Below are positions 1 through 5,803 of a stretch of DNA of 7,355 bases, one piece after another (positions within the stretch are counted from its first letter, which is position 1; every line of letters starts with the position of its first letter). The position numbers and the translations under genes were made by a program. The stretch covers positions 1 through 7,355 of the forward strand of contig CAZMRY010000072.1 of the NCBI GenBank assembly GCA_964568815.1, written 5' to 3'. The notes below the pieces were generated by a model, which worked only from the letters and a program-made list of their open reading frames with translations, was not told the origin of the DNA and searched no databases. The stretch comes from RGIG8700 sp964568815 (GTDB lineage Bacteria > Bacillota > Clostridia > RGIG6154).

Positions 1-8
1 TCTTTCAT
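1..8 (-). CDS. 5' end of a further operon gene, cut by the window edge
   Basis: An ATG at 6-8 on the minus strand overlaps the ribF TGA stop (5-7) in the classic ATGA arrangement. It is preceded by a strong Shine-Dalgarno sequence, GGAGGG at 14-19, at five bases spacing. Only ATG AAA GA is visible, so the protein begins Met-Lys and then Glu or Asp; nothing can be said about its identity. The start/stop overlap and the good ribosome site suggest that the operon continues past ribF and that this gene is translationally coupled to it. The main alternative is that the ATG is a chance triplet. Confidence 0.45.
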
Positions 9-895
9 GAAAGCCCTCCGTCTTTGGAATCCTGCATCATCTGTTTTTTAAGTTCGTCAAGAGACTCAAATTTCTTTTCTCCCCTTATAAACCTCAAAAA
101 GCTTATCTGAATTTCTTCTCCGTAAAGCTCTCTGTCTATTCCTTTTATATATGCCTCAACAGATGGTTCTTTTCCGTTAACGGTAGGTCTTATCCCCACA
201 TTGACAAGAGCCTTTCTTTTTTCACCCGGAAGCTCTACCTCTGCAAGATACACTCCGAATTTAGGCAATGCCATTTCTTCCTCAGGATAAATGTTAGCAG
301 TAGGAAAACCAAGAGTTCTTCCAAGCTGTTTACCCTTTTTGACTACGCCCTTAATAATATAATTATAACCTAAAAGAAGGTTAACTTCTTCTATCTTCCC
401 CTCGTTAAGAAGCTTTCTTATGCGTGAGCTTGATATTATTTCGTTTTTATCTGTTACATCTTCAACTATATGGATTTCAATACCATTTTCTCTGCAAAGG
501 TCTTTAAGGGTTTCACTTGTACCCTTTCCGCCTTTGCCAAAGGTGTAATTTCTGCCCACAACAACAGCTTTTGCATTAAGTCTGTCTTTTATTATATCTT
601 TAACAAACATTTCGCAGGAAGTGGCGAAAAAGCTGTCATTTGTTTCCTGAATGGCTATAATTTCTATACCCTCACAGAAAATAAGTTTTTCTTTAAGTTC
701 CTGAGAAGTGAGTATTTTACCCCTTTTATTATTTCTGTCAAAAACATAAACAGTTGATATAAGTCCTGTTTCTTGTGCCACCTTTACAGTTTCTCTCATA
801 AGTATTTTATGGGCTTTGTGAACACCATCAAAATCTCCAAGTGCAACAACTGTTTCTTCTTTTATTTCATCACGGGGCAATAAGTATTTTTTCAA
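5..895 (-). CDS. ribF: Bifunctional riboflavin kinase / FAD synthetase
   Basis: RibF phosphorylates riboflavin to FMN and adenylylates FMN to FAD in the cytosol. The 296-residue protein is close to the usual length of about 300. Its N-terminal nucleotidyltransferase half (about 1-165) has GDFDGVHKAH at 20-29, GRNYTFGKG at 114-122 and SSSRIRKLL at 155-163. The C-terminal flavokinase half (about 178-290) has GFPTAN at 196-201, NVGIRPT at 232-238 and a likely catalytic Glu in SVEAY (E247). The start is TTG at 893-895, directly abutting the truB stop. It is supported by GGAGGAG six bases upstream and by the family alignment. The HxGH motif of the adenylyltransferase half reads HKAH, and the normal Thr in the S-T-x-R segment is Ser, so this half is somewhat divergent. 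The flavokinase half looks normal. It is the last complete gene of the cluster. Confidence 0.93.
   Translation of the reverse strand: MKKYLLPRDEIKEETVVALGDFDGVHKAHKILMRETVKVAQETGLISTVYVFDRNNKRGKILTSQELKEKLIFCEGIEIIAIQETNDSFFATSCEMFVKDIIKDRLNAKAVVVGRNYTFGKGGKGTSETLKDLCRENGIEIHIVEDVTDKNEIISSSRIRKLLNEGKIEEVNLLLGYNYIIKGVVKKGKQLGRTLGFPTANIYPEEEMALPKFGVYLAEVELPGEKRKALVNVGIRPTVNGKEPSVEAYIKGIDRELYGEEIQISFLRFIRGEKKFESLDELKKQMMQDSKDGGLS
14..19 (-). promoter_or_regulatory. Ribosome binding site for the gene downstream of ribF
   Basis: The minus strand reads GGAGGG, followed by CTTTC and then ATG at 6-8. The site sits inside the last codons of ribF, where it encodes part of the Gly-Gly-Leu-Ser tail. Its strength and spacing are the main evidence that another gene starts at the window edge. 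Confidence 0.5.
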
Positions 896-1609
896 TTACT
901 TCTCCTCCGTTTTCTGTTTTATAATATCCTCTGGAGAGGTAATAACCTTTTCTGCCTCTCCTTTGTTGTAAAGCTCTTCAAACTCTTCAAGCGTTATACT
1001 GTTTTCTATAGAAAATCCGCCACATTTTGTTCTGATTAAGCTTTTCATAAAGCCGCCGCATCCAAGTTTCTCGCCAATATCATTACATAGAGTTCTTATG
1101 TATGTACCCTTTGTGCATCCGATTACCATTTCAACCTCATCACCGCTGATGTTTAAAATGTTAATGTAATTAATTGTAACAATTCTCGGTTTTCTTTCAA
1201 CCTCAACGCCTTTTCTTGCAAGCTCATAGAGTTTTTTACCGTCGATTTTTATAGCAGAATACATTGGCGGTATCTGTGATATTTCACCGACAAAGCTTTC
1301 TACTGCTTTTTCTATCTGCTCATTTGTTACATTGACCTCTTTTTGTGCAAGAATTTCTCCCTCACTATCCTGAGTTGTTGTTGAAACGCCTAGCTTTAAA
1401 ACTGCTTTATATTCCTTGTCTGAGTCCATAATGAGCTGAGAAAGCCTTGTTGCCTCTCTGCCTATACATACAGGAAGAACTCCTGTAGCCAATGGGTCAA
1501 GAGTTCCTGTGTGTCCGACTTTTTTAATTTTAGTTATTCTTCTTATTACCGCAACGGCAAAATGAGAAGATTTTCCAATTGGTTTGTTTATACAAACTAC
1601 TCCGGTCAC
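896..1609 (-). CDS. truB: tRNA pseudouridine(55) synthase, short form
   Basis: TruB isomerises U55 of the tRNA T-loop to pseudouridine. The catalytic motif GHTGTLDPLATGVLP at 32-46 contains the catalytic Asp38. Other family signatures are CINKPIGKSSH at 6-16, IPPMYSAIK at 113-121 with GKKLYELARKG at 124-134, and CTKGTYIRTLCNDIG at 165-179. The start is GTG at 1607-1609, one base after the nrnA stop, with AAAGGAG ten bases upstream. It places the conserved Lys-Pro near residue 10, as in homologues. The protein has only 237 residues, whereas E. coli and Bacillus TruB have about 310. It covers the catalytic domain and a short C-terminal segment (about 180-237) but has no room for a PUA domain. 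There is no sign of a frameshift, because ribF starts at the very next base with its own strong ribosome site. The family assignment is firm; the reason for the short form is not known. Confidence 0.95.
   Translation of the reverse strand: MTGVVCINKPIGKSSHFAVAVIRRITKIKKVGHTGTLDPLATGVLPVCIGREATRLSQLIMDSDKEYKAVLKLGVSTTTQDSEGEILAQKEVNVTNEQIEKAVESFVGEISQIPPMYSAIKIDGKKLYELARKGVEVERKPRIVTINYINILNISGDEVEMVIGCTKGTYIRTLCNDIGEKLGCGGFMKSLIRTKCGGFSIENSITLEEFEELYNKGEAEKVITSPEDIIKQKTEEK
902..908 (-). promoter_or_regulatory. Ribosome binding site fixing the TTG start of ribF
   Basis: The minus strand reads GGAGGAG, then AAGTAA, then TTG at 893-895. This near-ideal site lies in the last codons of truB (Glu-Glu-Lys-stop). 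It justifies the non-ATG start immediately after the truB stop codon. Confidence 0.75.
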
Positions 1610-1610
1610 T

Positions 1611-2564
1611 TTATATAAGCTCCTTTGCTGCTTTAACTATTTTTTCTTTAACCTCAGAAATACTACCTTCTATAGTACATCCCGAAGCCCTTATATGTCC
1701 CCCTCCGCCGAATTTACCTGCAAGAGCGGTTGCATCAACATAGTTATTTGTTCTTATGCTGATTTTAAATAAATTGTCTTTCCATTCTTTAATGAGAAGT
1801 CCGATTTCAACACCCTCAACACTTCTTGGAAAACCTGCAATTCCTTCAACATCCTCATAAAGACAGCCGATTTTGTCCATAACTTCCTTTGTTATGCCAA
1901 CAACGCAGATTTTACCCTCTTCAAAAAGCTCAAAGCTATTCATTGCATAGCCTTTTATTTTGATTTCATTAACCATCAATGTGTCAAAAAGCTTTTTGTT
2001 AACCAAAACGCTGTCTGCACCAAGCTCAATAAGTCTTGATGCAATCATATGGGTTTTTGAGCTTGTGTTCTGATACTGAAATGAGCCTGTATCAGATGCA
2101 ATAGCACCATATAAAAGTGTTGCAGTTTCCTTTGAAATAAGGAAATTGCCCATCTGTGTTAAATCATATATTACTTCCCCTGTGGCAGATGCATCAGGAA
2201 CTACGATATTTTCCTTTGCAAATCTGCTGTTTGATGCGTGGTGGTCAATAGATACTGTATTTTCTGCATTTTCAAAAACTTCAGCGAATTCACCAAGTCT
2301 TTGTAAATCTCCGCAATCAAGAGCAATGAATAAATCAAAACCTCTGTCTTCATAAACAGTTAAATACTCTGCATCGTAAATTTTTGGCATAAATTTAAGT
2401 CTTTCAGGGATTTTCGTATCAATAAACACTGTTACAGTTTTACCGAATTCCTCTAAAATTCTCTTTAATGCAAAAACTGAGCCAACCGCATCTCCGTCAC
2501 AGTTAACATGACAGAAAAGAGCAATGTTTTCCGCGGATTTGATTAAATCAATTACTTTCTTCAT
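1611..2564 (-). CDS. nrnA: DHH-family nanoRNase / pAp phosphatase
   Basis: NrnA-type proteins hydrolyse two- to five-nucleotide RNAs and dephosphorylate 3'-phosphoadenosine 5'-phosphate, using a di-metal (usually manganese) centre. Counting from the ATG at 2562-2564 (317 residues), the DHH domain shows HVNCDGDAVGS at 19-29, ALDCGD at 81-86, SIDHHAS at 105-111 with the signature Asp-His-His, and ASDTGSFQY at 156-164. The C-terminal DHHA1 domain carries FGGGGHIRASGC at 285-296. An in-frame GTG at 2571-2573 would add three residues. I prefer the ATG because GGTGG lies five bases before it, while the GTG has no ribosome site. The start overlaps the rbfA 3' end by 17 bases, so coupling is likely. 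The first motif has Cys where HxxPDGD proteins usually have Pro, and all metal-binding residues are retained. Placement between rbfA and truB is common in Clostridia. Whether it favours nanoRNA or pAp cannot be read from sequence. Confidence 0.9.
   Translation of the reverse strand: MKKVIDLIKSAENIALFCHVNCDGDAVGSVFALKRILEEFGKTVTVFIDTKIPERLKFMPKIYDAEYLTVYEDRGFDLFIALDCGDLQRLGEFAEVFENAENTVSIDHHASNSRFAKENIVVPDASATGEVIYDLTQMGNFLISKETATLLYGAIASDTGSFQYQNTSSKTHMIASRLIELGADSVLVNKKLFDTLMVNEIKIKGYAMNSFELFEEGKICVVGITKEVMDKIGCLYEDVEGIAGFPRSVEGVEIGLLIKEWKDNLFKISIRTNNYVDATALAGKFGGGGHIRASGCTIEGSISEVKEKIVKAAKELI
1620..1626 (-). promoter_or_regulatory. Ribosome binding site for the GTG start of truB
   Basis: The minus strand reads AAAGGAG followed by ten bases and GTG at 1607-1609. 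The site lies within the last codons of nrnA and supports the GTG start. Confidence 0.65.
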
Positions 2565-2919
2565 CTTCGCCACCGCTTATATTTAAATCATTTATGATTT
2601 TGTTTATGTGTGTTCCGTATGCAATAGAATCGTCAAGAACAAAAGTAAGGCTTGGAATATATCTTATTTTCATTCTGCTTCCAAGCTCTCTGCGTAAAAA
2701 TCCGCTTGAACTGTTAAGTCCTTCAACTGCAAGCTTTCTTTTTTCATCATCTGCCATAACAGATGTGAAAATCTTTGCATACTTTAAGTCCTTTGTAACA
2801 TTAACAGCTGTAAGTGAAATAATACAGCCATCAAGTCTTGGGTCTTTGAGAGAGGAAATCATAAAAGAAAGCTCTCTTTTGATTTCCTCATCTATTTTCT
2901 GTTGTCTGAATTTTGCCAT
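2548..2919 (-). CDS. rbfA: 30S ribosome-binding factor A
   Basis: RbfA is a KH-like assembly factor that binds the 30S subunit near the 5' end of 16S rRNA and helps its late maturation, classically under cold stress. The 123-residue length is typical. Family features are the N-terminal helix with KRELSFMI at 14-21, KDPRL at 25-29, VNVTKDLKYAKIFTSV at 39-54, GFLRRELGSRM at 73-83 and IPSLTFVLDDSIAYG at 88-102. The ATG at 2917-2919 is three bases after the infB stop. No good ribosome site is near it: the best purine run, GGAAGAG, ends about 14 bases away. Translation therefore probably depends on ribosomes finishing infB. The acidic tail (GGEDEESN) is encoded where the gene overlaps nrnA. Confidence 0.95.
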   Translation of the reverse strand: MAKFRQQKIDEEIKRELSFMISSLKDPRLDGCIISLTAVNVTKDLKYAKIFTSVMADDEKRKLAVEGLNSSSGFLRRELGSRMKIRYIPSLTFVLDDSIAYGTHINKIINDLNISGGEDEESN

Positions 2920-2922
2920 AAA

Positions 2923-5259
2923 TCAGTCTGTAATCTCTTCCATAATAAAGGATTCAACTACATCTCCTTCTTTAATATCATTATAGTTTTCAATGCCAAC
3001 ACCGCATTCATAACCTGATGCAACTTCCTTGACATCGTCTTTAAATCTCTTAAGTGAAGATAAAACGCCTTCGTGGATAACAATACCGTCACGAACAATT
3101 CTAACACTTGAGTTTCTTGAAATCTTACCATCCTGAACATAAGCACCGCCGATTGTACCAACGCCTGAAACCTTGAATGTATTTCTGATTTCTGCGTGAC
3201 CCTGAACAACCTCTTTGAACTTAGGTTCAAGCATACCCTTCATAGCAGCTTGGATTTCTTCGATAGCATCGTAGATAACTCTGTAAAGTCTTAATTCAAC
3301 CTCTGCTCTTTCTGCAGATGCTGCAGCGTTTGCGTCAGGACGAACATTAAAGCCTACGATAATTGCATTTGATGCAGATGCAAGCATAACATCGCTTTCG
3401 TTAACCGCACCAACACCGCCGTGAATAACACGAACACGCACTTCTTCGTTTGTAAGCTTTTCAAGTGACTGCTTAACAGCTTCAACTGAGCCCTGAACAT
3501 CGGCTTTTACGATAATGTTAAGGTCTTTAAGCTTACCTTCTTCAATCTGTGCAAAGAGTGAATCAAGAGATGCCTTCTGATTTGATTGTATTGCTTCTTC
3601 TTTCTTCTTTGCAATTCTTTCGTCAAGAACATCTCTTGCTTTCTTTTCGTCCTCAACAACATAGAACAAATCTCCGCCTGAAGGAACTTCTGAAAGACCT
3701 AAGATTTCAACAGGAACAGAAGGTGTTGCCTCTGTTATTCTTCTTCCCTTTTCGTCTATCATAGCACGAACCTTACCCATTGCAGTACCTGCAACTATTA
3801 CATCACCGATTTTAAGTGTACCGTGCTGAACAAGAACTGTTGCAACAGGACCTCTGCCCTTATCAAGCTTAGATTCAATAACAGTACCTCTTGCCATTCT
3901 GTCAGGGTTAGCCTTAAGCTCTTTCATATCTGCTGTAAGAAGAACCATTTCAAGAAGCTCTTCAATACCCATTCCCATTTTTGCTGAAACATTAACACAG
4001 ATTGTATCACCGCCCCATTCTTCAGGGATGATTTCATGTTCTGTAAGCTCCTGCTTAACCTTTTCAGGGTTAGCTGTATCTTTATCGCACTTGTTGATTG
4101 CAACGATAATGCTTACGCCTGCAGCTTTTGCGTGGTTGATTGACTCAATAGTCTGTGGCATTATACCATCGTCTGCGGCAACAACAAGGATTGCAATATC
4201 AGTAACCTGTGCACCTCTTGCTCTCATAGCCGTGAAAGCTTCGTGACCCGGTGTATCAAGGAAAGTAACCTTTCTGTCCTTAACAGGTACCTGATAAGCA
4301 CCGATGTGCTGTGTGATACCGCCTGCCTCACCGTCTGTTACATGAGTGCTTCTGATTGCGTCAAGAAGACTTGTTTTACCATGGTCAACATGACCCATAA
4401 CAACAACTACAGGTGGTCTTGGTTTTAAATCTTCTTCTTTATCTTCAATATCAAGTGTTAAAGAATCTTCTGCTGTAATGATGATTTCTTTCTTAACCTC
4501 TGCTCCGAATTCTTCTGCAATTAAGTAAGCTGTATCAAAGTCAATTATATCTGAAACAGCTGCCATCTGACCAAGTCCCATAAGCTTTTTAATAACTTCA
4601 ACAGCTGTTTTCTTAAGTCTTGATGCAAGCTCGCCTACAGAAATTGCTTCAGGAATTTCAACCTCGAGTTTAACAGGTTTGATTTCCATTTTCTTAACAG
4701 GCTGAAGCTTTTTCTTGTTTTCTTTTCCGAAACGGTTCTGACCCTTTTTAATCTTCTGCTTACTCTGCATATTATCTCTCATTCTGTCAGAAACAAGGTC
4801 TTCAAGTCTTTCGCGTCTTTCGATTTTGCTTACATCAATAGCCTCTGTTCTTGTGTTAACAACAACATTAACTCTTTCTTTCTTTTCTTCCTTTGGTTTA
4901 TTTTCCTTTTTCTTGTTAGGAAGAAATGGTTGTGGATTTGAAGGCTTTTTCTCCTTTTTAGGCTCTTCTTTTTTAGGTTCTGCCTCAGGCTCAGCCTTCT
5001 TTTCTTCTTTCTTTGGTTCTTCTTTTTTAGGCTCTTCCTTTTCAACAAAGCCGTAGCCATTGTCTTTGTTAGGAATTTTAAATTCTCCGCCCTTGTCAAA
5101 ATCCTTAGAAAGCTTTTCTATAATCATATTAAGATGTTTTTCTTCAAGTGTTGACTTTGTTGTCTTAACTTCAACGCCAAAGCCTGCCATAATAGCAATG
5201 ATTTCTTTACCCTGTATACCAAGCTCTTTAGCTATATCACTGACTTTTACATTTACCAT
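2923..5259 (-). CDS. infB: Translation initiation factor IF-2
   Basis: IF2 is the GTPase that brings fMet-tRNA to the 30S subunit and promotes 50S joining. The 778-residue protein has an IF2_N module at 1-52 and a charged Lys/Glu/Pro linker at about 53-200. A second IF2_N-like module follows at about 203-255. The G domain carries G1 GHVDHGKT (289-296), switch I GGITQHIG (313-320), G3 DTPGH (335-339), G4 NKCD (389-392) and G5 SAK (425-427). After it come a beta-barrel domain II (about 455-540), domain III (about 580-650) and the initiator-tRNA-binding domain IV (about 680-775). All GTPase motifs are intact. The ATG at 5257-5259 has GAGGA six bases upstream and overlaps the ylxQ end by seven bases. 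No internal start could be chosen with confidence, although shorter IF2 forms from internal initiation are known in E. coli. Confidence 0.98.
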   Translation of the reverse strand: MVNVKVSDIAKELGIQGKEIIAIMAGFGVEVKTTKSTLEEKHLNMIIEKLSKDFDKGGEFKIPNKDNGYGFVEKEEPKKEEPKKEEKKAEPEAEPKKEEPKKEKKPSNPQPFLPNKKKENKPKEEKKERVNVVVNTRTEAIDVSKIERRERLEDLVSDRMRDNMQSKQKIKKGQNRFGKENKKKLQPVKKMEIKPVKLEVEIPEAISVGELASRLKKTAVEVIKKLMGLGQMAAVSDIIDFDTAYLIAEEFGAEVKKEIIITAEDSLTLDIEDKEEDLKPRPPVVVVMGHVDHGKTSLLDAIRSTHVTDGEAGGITQHIGAYQVPVKDRKVTFLDTPGHEAFTAMRARGAQVTDIAILVVAADDGIMPQTIESINHAKAAGVSIIVAINKCDKDTANPEKVKQELTEHEIIPEEWGGDTICVNVSAKMGMGIEELLEMVLLTADMKELKANPDRMARGTVIESKLDKGRGPVATVLVQHGTLKIGDVIVAGTAMGKVRAMIDEKGRRITEATPSVPVEILGLSEVPSGGDLFYVVEDEKKARDVLDERIAKKKEEAIQSNQKASLDSLFAQIEEGKLKDLNIIVKADVQGSVEAVKQSLEKLTNEEVRVRVIHGGVGAVNESDVMLASASNAIIVGFNVRPDANAAASAERAEVELRLYRVIYDAIEEIQAAMKGMLEPKFKEVVQGHAEIRNTFKVSGVGTIGGAYVQDGKISRNSSVRIVRDGIVIHEGVLSSLKRFKDDVKEVASGYECGVGIENYNDIKEGDVVESFIMEEITD
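4942..5043 (-). repeat. Lys/Glu/Pro-rich imperfect repeats in the IF2 linker
   Basis: This stretch encodes IF2 residues 73-106. EEPKK occurs exactly three times (75-79, 80-84, 98-102), with an EPKK variant at 94-97. At DNA level it is an almost pure purine tract on the coding strand. It creates long spurious open frames on both strands, which are not genes. The region is presumably a flexible, disordered linker between the N-terminal module and the rest of IF2. Confidence 0.75.
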
Positions 5260-5555
5260 ATTAATTCCTCACTTTCCTTTACAATTGCGTCTGCAAAGTT
5301 TTTATCCGTTACTACTGCCACAGAACGGATATCCTTACCCGTAAACTTACCGAGCTTTTCTTTAGACTCCACACAGATAACAGGAACATCATATTTTTTA
5401 AAGGTGCTTGCCGTACTTTCTGCTGTTTCCTTTGTTATAATAACAAGCTTTGCCTTTTTTGTTTTAACTGCCTTTTCACAAAGCTCAATGCCTGTAATAA
5501 CCTTTCCTGCTCTGTTTGCAAGACCTATAAGCCTTAAGGCTTTATCGTTTTCCAT
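5253..5555 (-). CDS. ylxQ: YlxQ, L7Ae/L30e-family RNA-binding protein
   Basis: This 100-residue protein belongs to the ribosomal L7Ae/L30e/S12e/Gadd45 superfamily, whose members often bind kink-turn RNA. Its precise cellular role in Firmicutes is not settled. Visible family features are LIGLANRAGKVITG at 9-22, the core strand KLVIITKETAEST at 36-48, VPVICVESKEKLGKFTGK at 57-74 and a terminal SVAVVTDKNFADAI at 78-91. The ATG at 5553-5555 has AAGGAG seven bases upstream and overlaps the end of ylxR by 14 bases. Position between ylxR and infB is the standard Gram-positive arrangement and strongly supports the identity. Confidence 0.92.
   Translation of the reverse strand: MENDKALRLIGLANRAGKVITGIELCEKAVKTKKAKLVIITKETAESTASTFKKYDVPVICVESKEKLGKFTGKDIRSVAVVTDKNFADAIVKESEELIW
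5266..5271 (-). promoter_or_regulatory. Ribosome binding site for infB
   Basis: The minus strand reads TGAGGA followed by six bases and ATG at 5257-5259. The site is inside the last codons of ylxQ, so infB has its own site despite overlapping the upstream gene. Confidence 0.6.
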
Positions 5556-5802
5556 TTAGTATCTCCTTAGCTTCATTAAACAAGCCTTCGTCTATAAAGA
5601 ATTTTAAAGCTCTGCCTGTTTTTTTGTTTTCTGTTGCTTTTGTAAAGCATTCAGCTGAACAAATATACAGACCTCTGCCTCCGCTTTTGTAGCTTTTGTC
5701 TATAATCACACCGTCATTAATTTTTGCAATTCTCAGAAGTTTATACTTTGGGAACATATTTCTGCAAACGGCGCACATTCTTTCATTTACCTTATCGTTC
5801 AT
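5542..5802 (-). CDS. rnpM: YlxR/RnpM, small nucleic-acid-binding protein
   Basis: YlxR (renamed RnpM in Bacillus, where it was reported to modulate RNase P activity) is a small basic protein encoded directly after nusA. From the ATG at 5800-5802 the product has 86 residues. It shows the family core ERMCAVCRNMFPKYKLLRI at 7-25 and the signature GGRGLYIC at 41-48, followed by AEC and a basic helix. Four cysteines (10, 13, 48, 52) form CxxC and CxxxC pairs; a metal site is only an inference. An in-frame TTG at 5812-5814 would add four residues and overlap nusA. Neither start has a Shine-Dalgarno sequence. I chose the ATG because it is one base after the nusA stop, which suits re-initiation by ribosomes finishing nusA. 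The identity is sure from motif and context; the exact start is not. Confidence 0.9.
   Translation of the reverse strand: MNDKVNERMCAVCRNMFPKYKLLRIAKINDGVIIDKSYKSGGRGLYICSAECFTKATENKKTGRALKFFIDEGLFNEAKEILNGKR
5563..5568 (-). promoter_or_regulatory. Ribosome binding site for ylxQ
   Basis: The minus strand reads AAGGAG, then ATACTAA, then ATG at 5553-5555. It lies within the coding end of ylxR and confirms the overlapping ylxQ start. Confidence 0.65.
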
Positions 5803-5803
5803 A

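Noticed and set aside
2..13. Perfect 12-base palindrome at the ribF stop as a terminator or operator
   Set aside because: It has no loop, is AT-rich with no following U tract visible, and is explained by the ATGA overlap coding on both sides.
470..757. A 95-codon plus-strand open frame inside ribF
   Set aside because: It is antisense to conserved ribF sequence, and its product resembles no family I recognise.
2594..2986. A 130-codon plus-strand open frame opposite rbfA and the infB 3' end
   Set aside because: It is fully antisense to two well-identified conserved genes, has no recognisable domain, and arises from purine-rich coding on the other strand.
4826..5099. Open frames on both strands across the IF2 linker
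   Set aside because: The low-complexity Lys/Glu/Pro repeat tract lacks stops in several frames; the products are simple Ser/Phe/Gly-rich or Lys/Arg-rich sequence.
5060..5344. A 94-codon plus-strand open frame across the infB-ylxQ junction
   Set aside because: It is antisense to the conserved IF2 N-terminal module and YlxQ, with no independent support.
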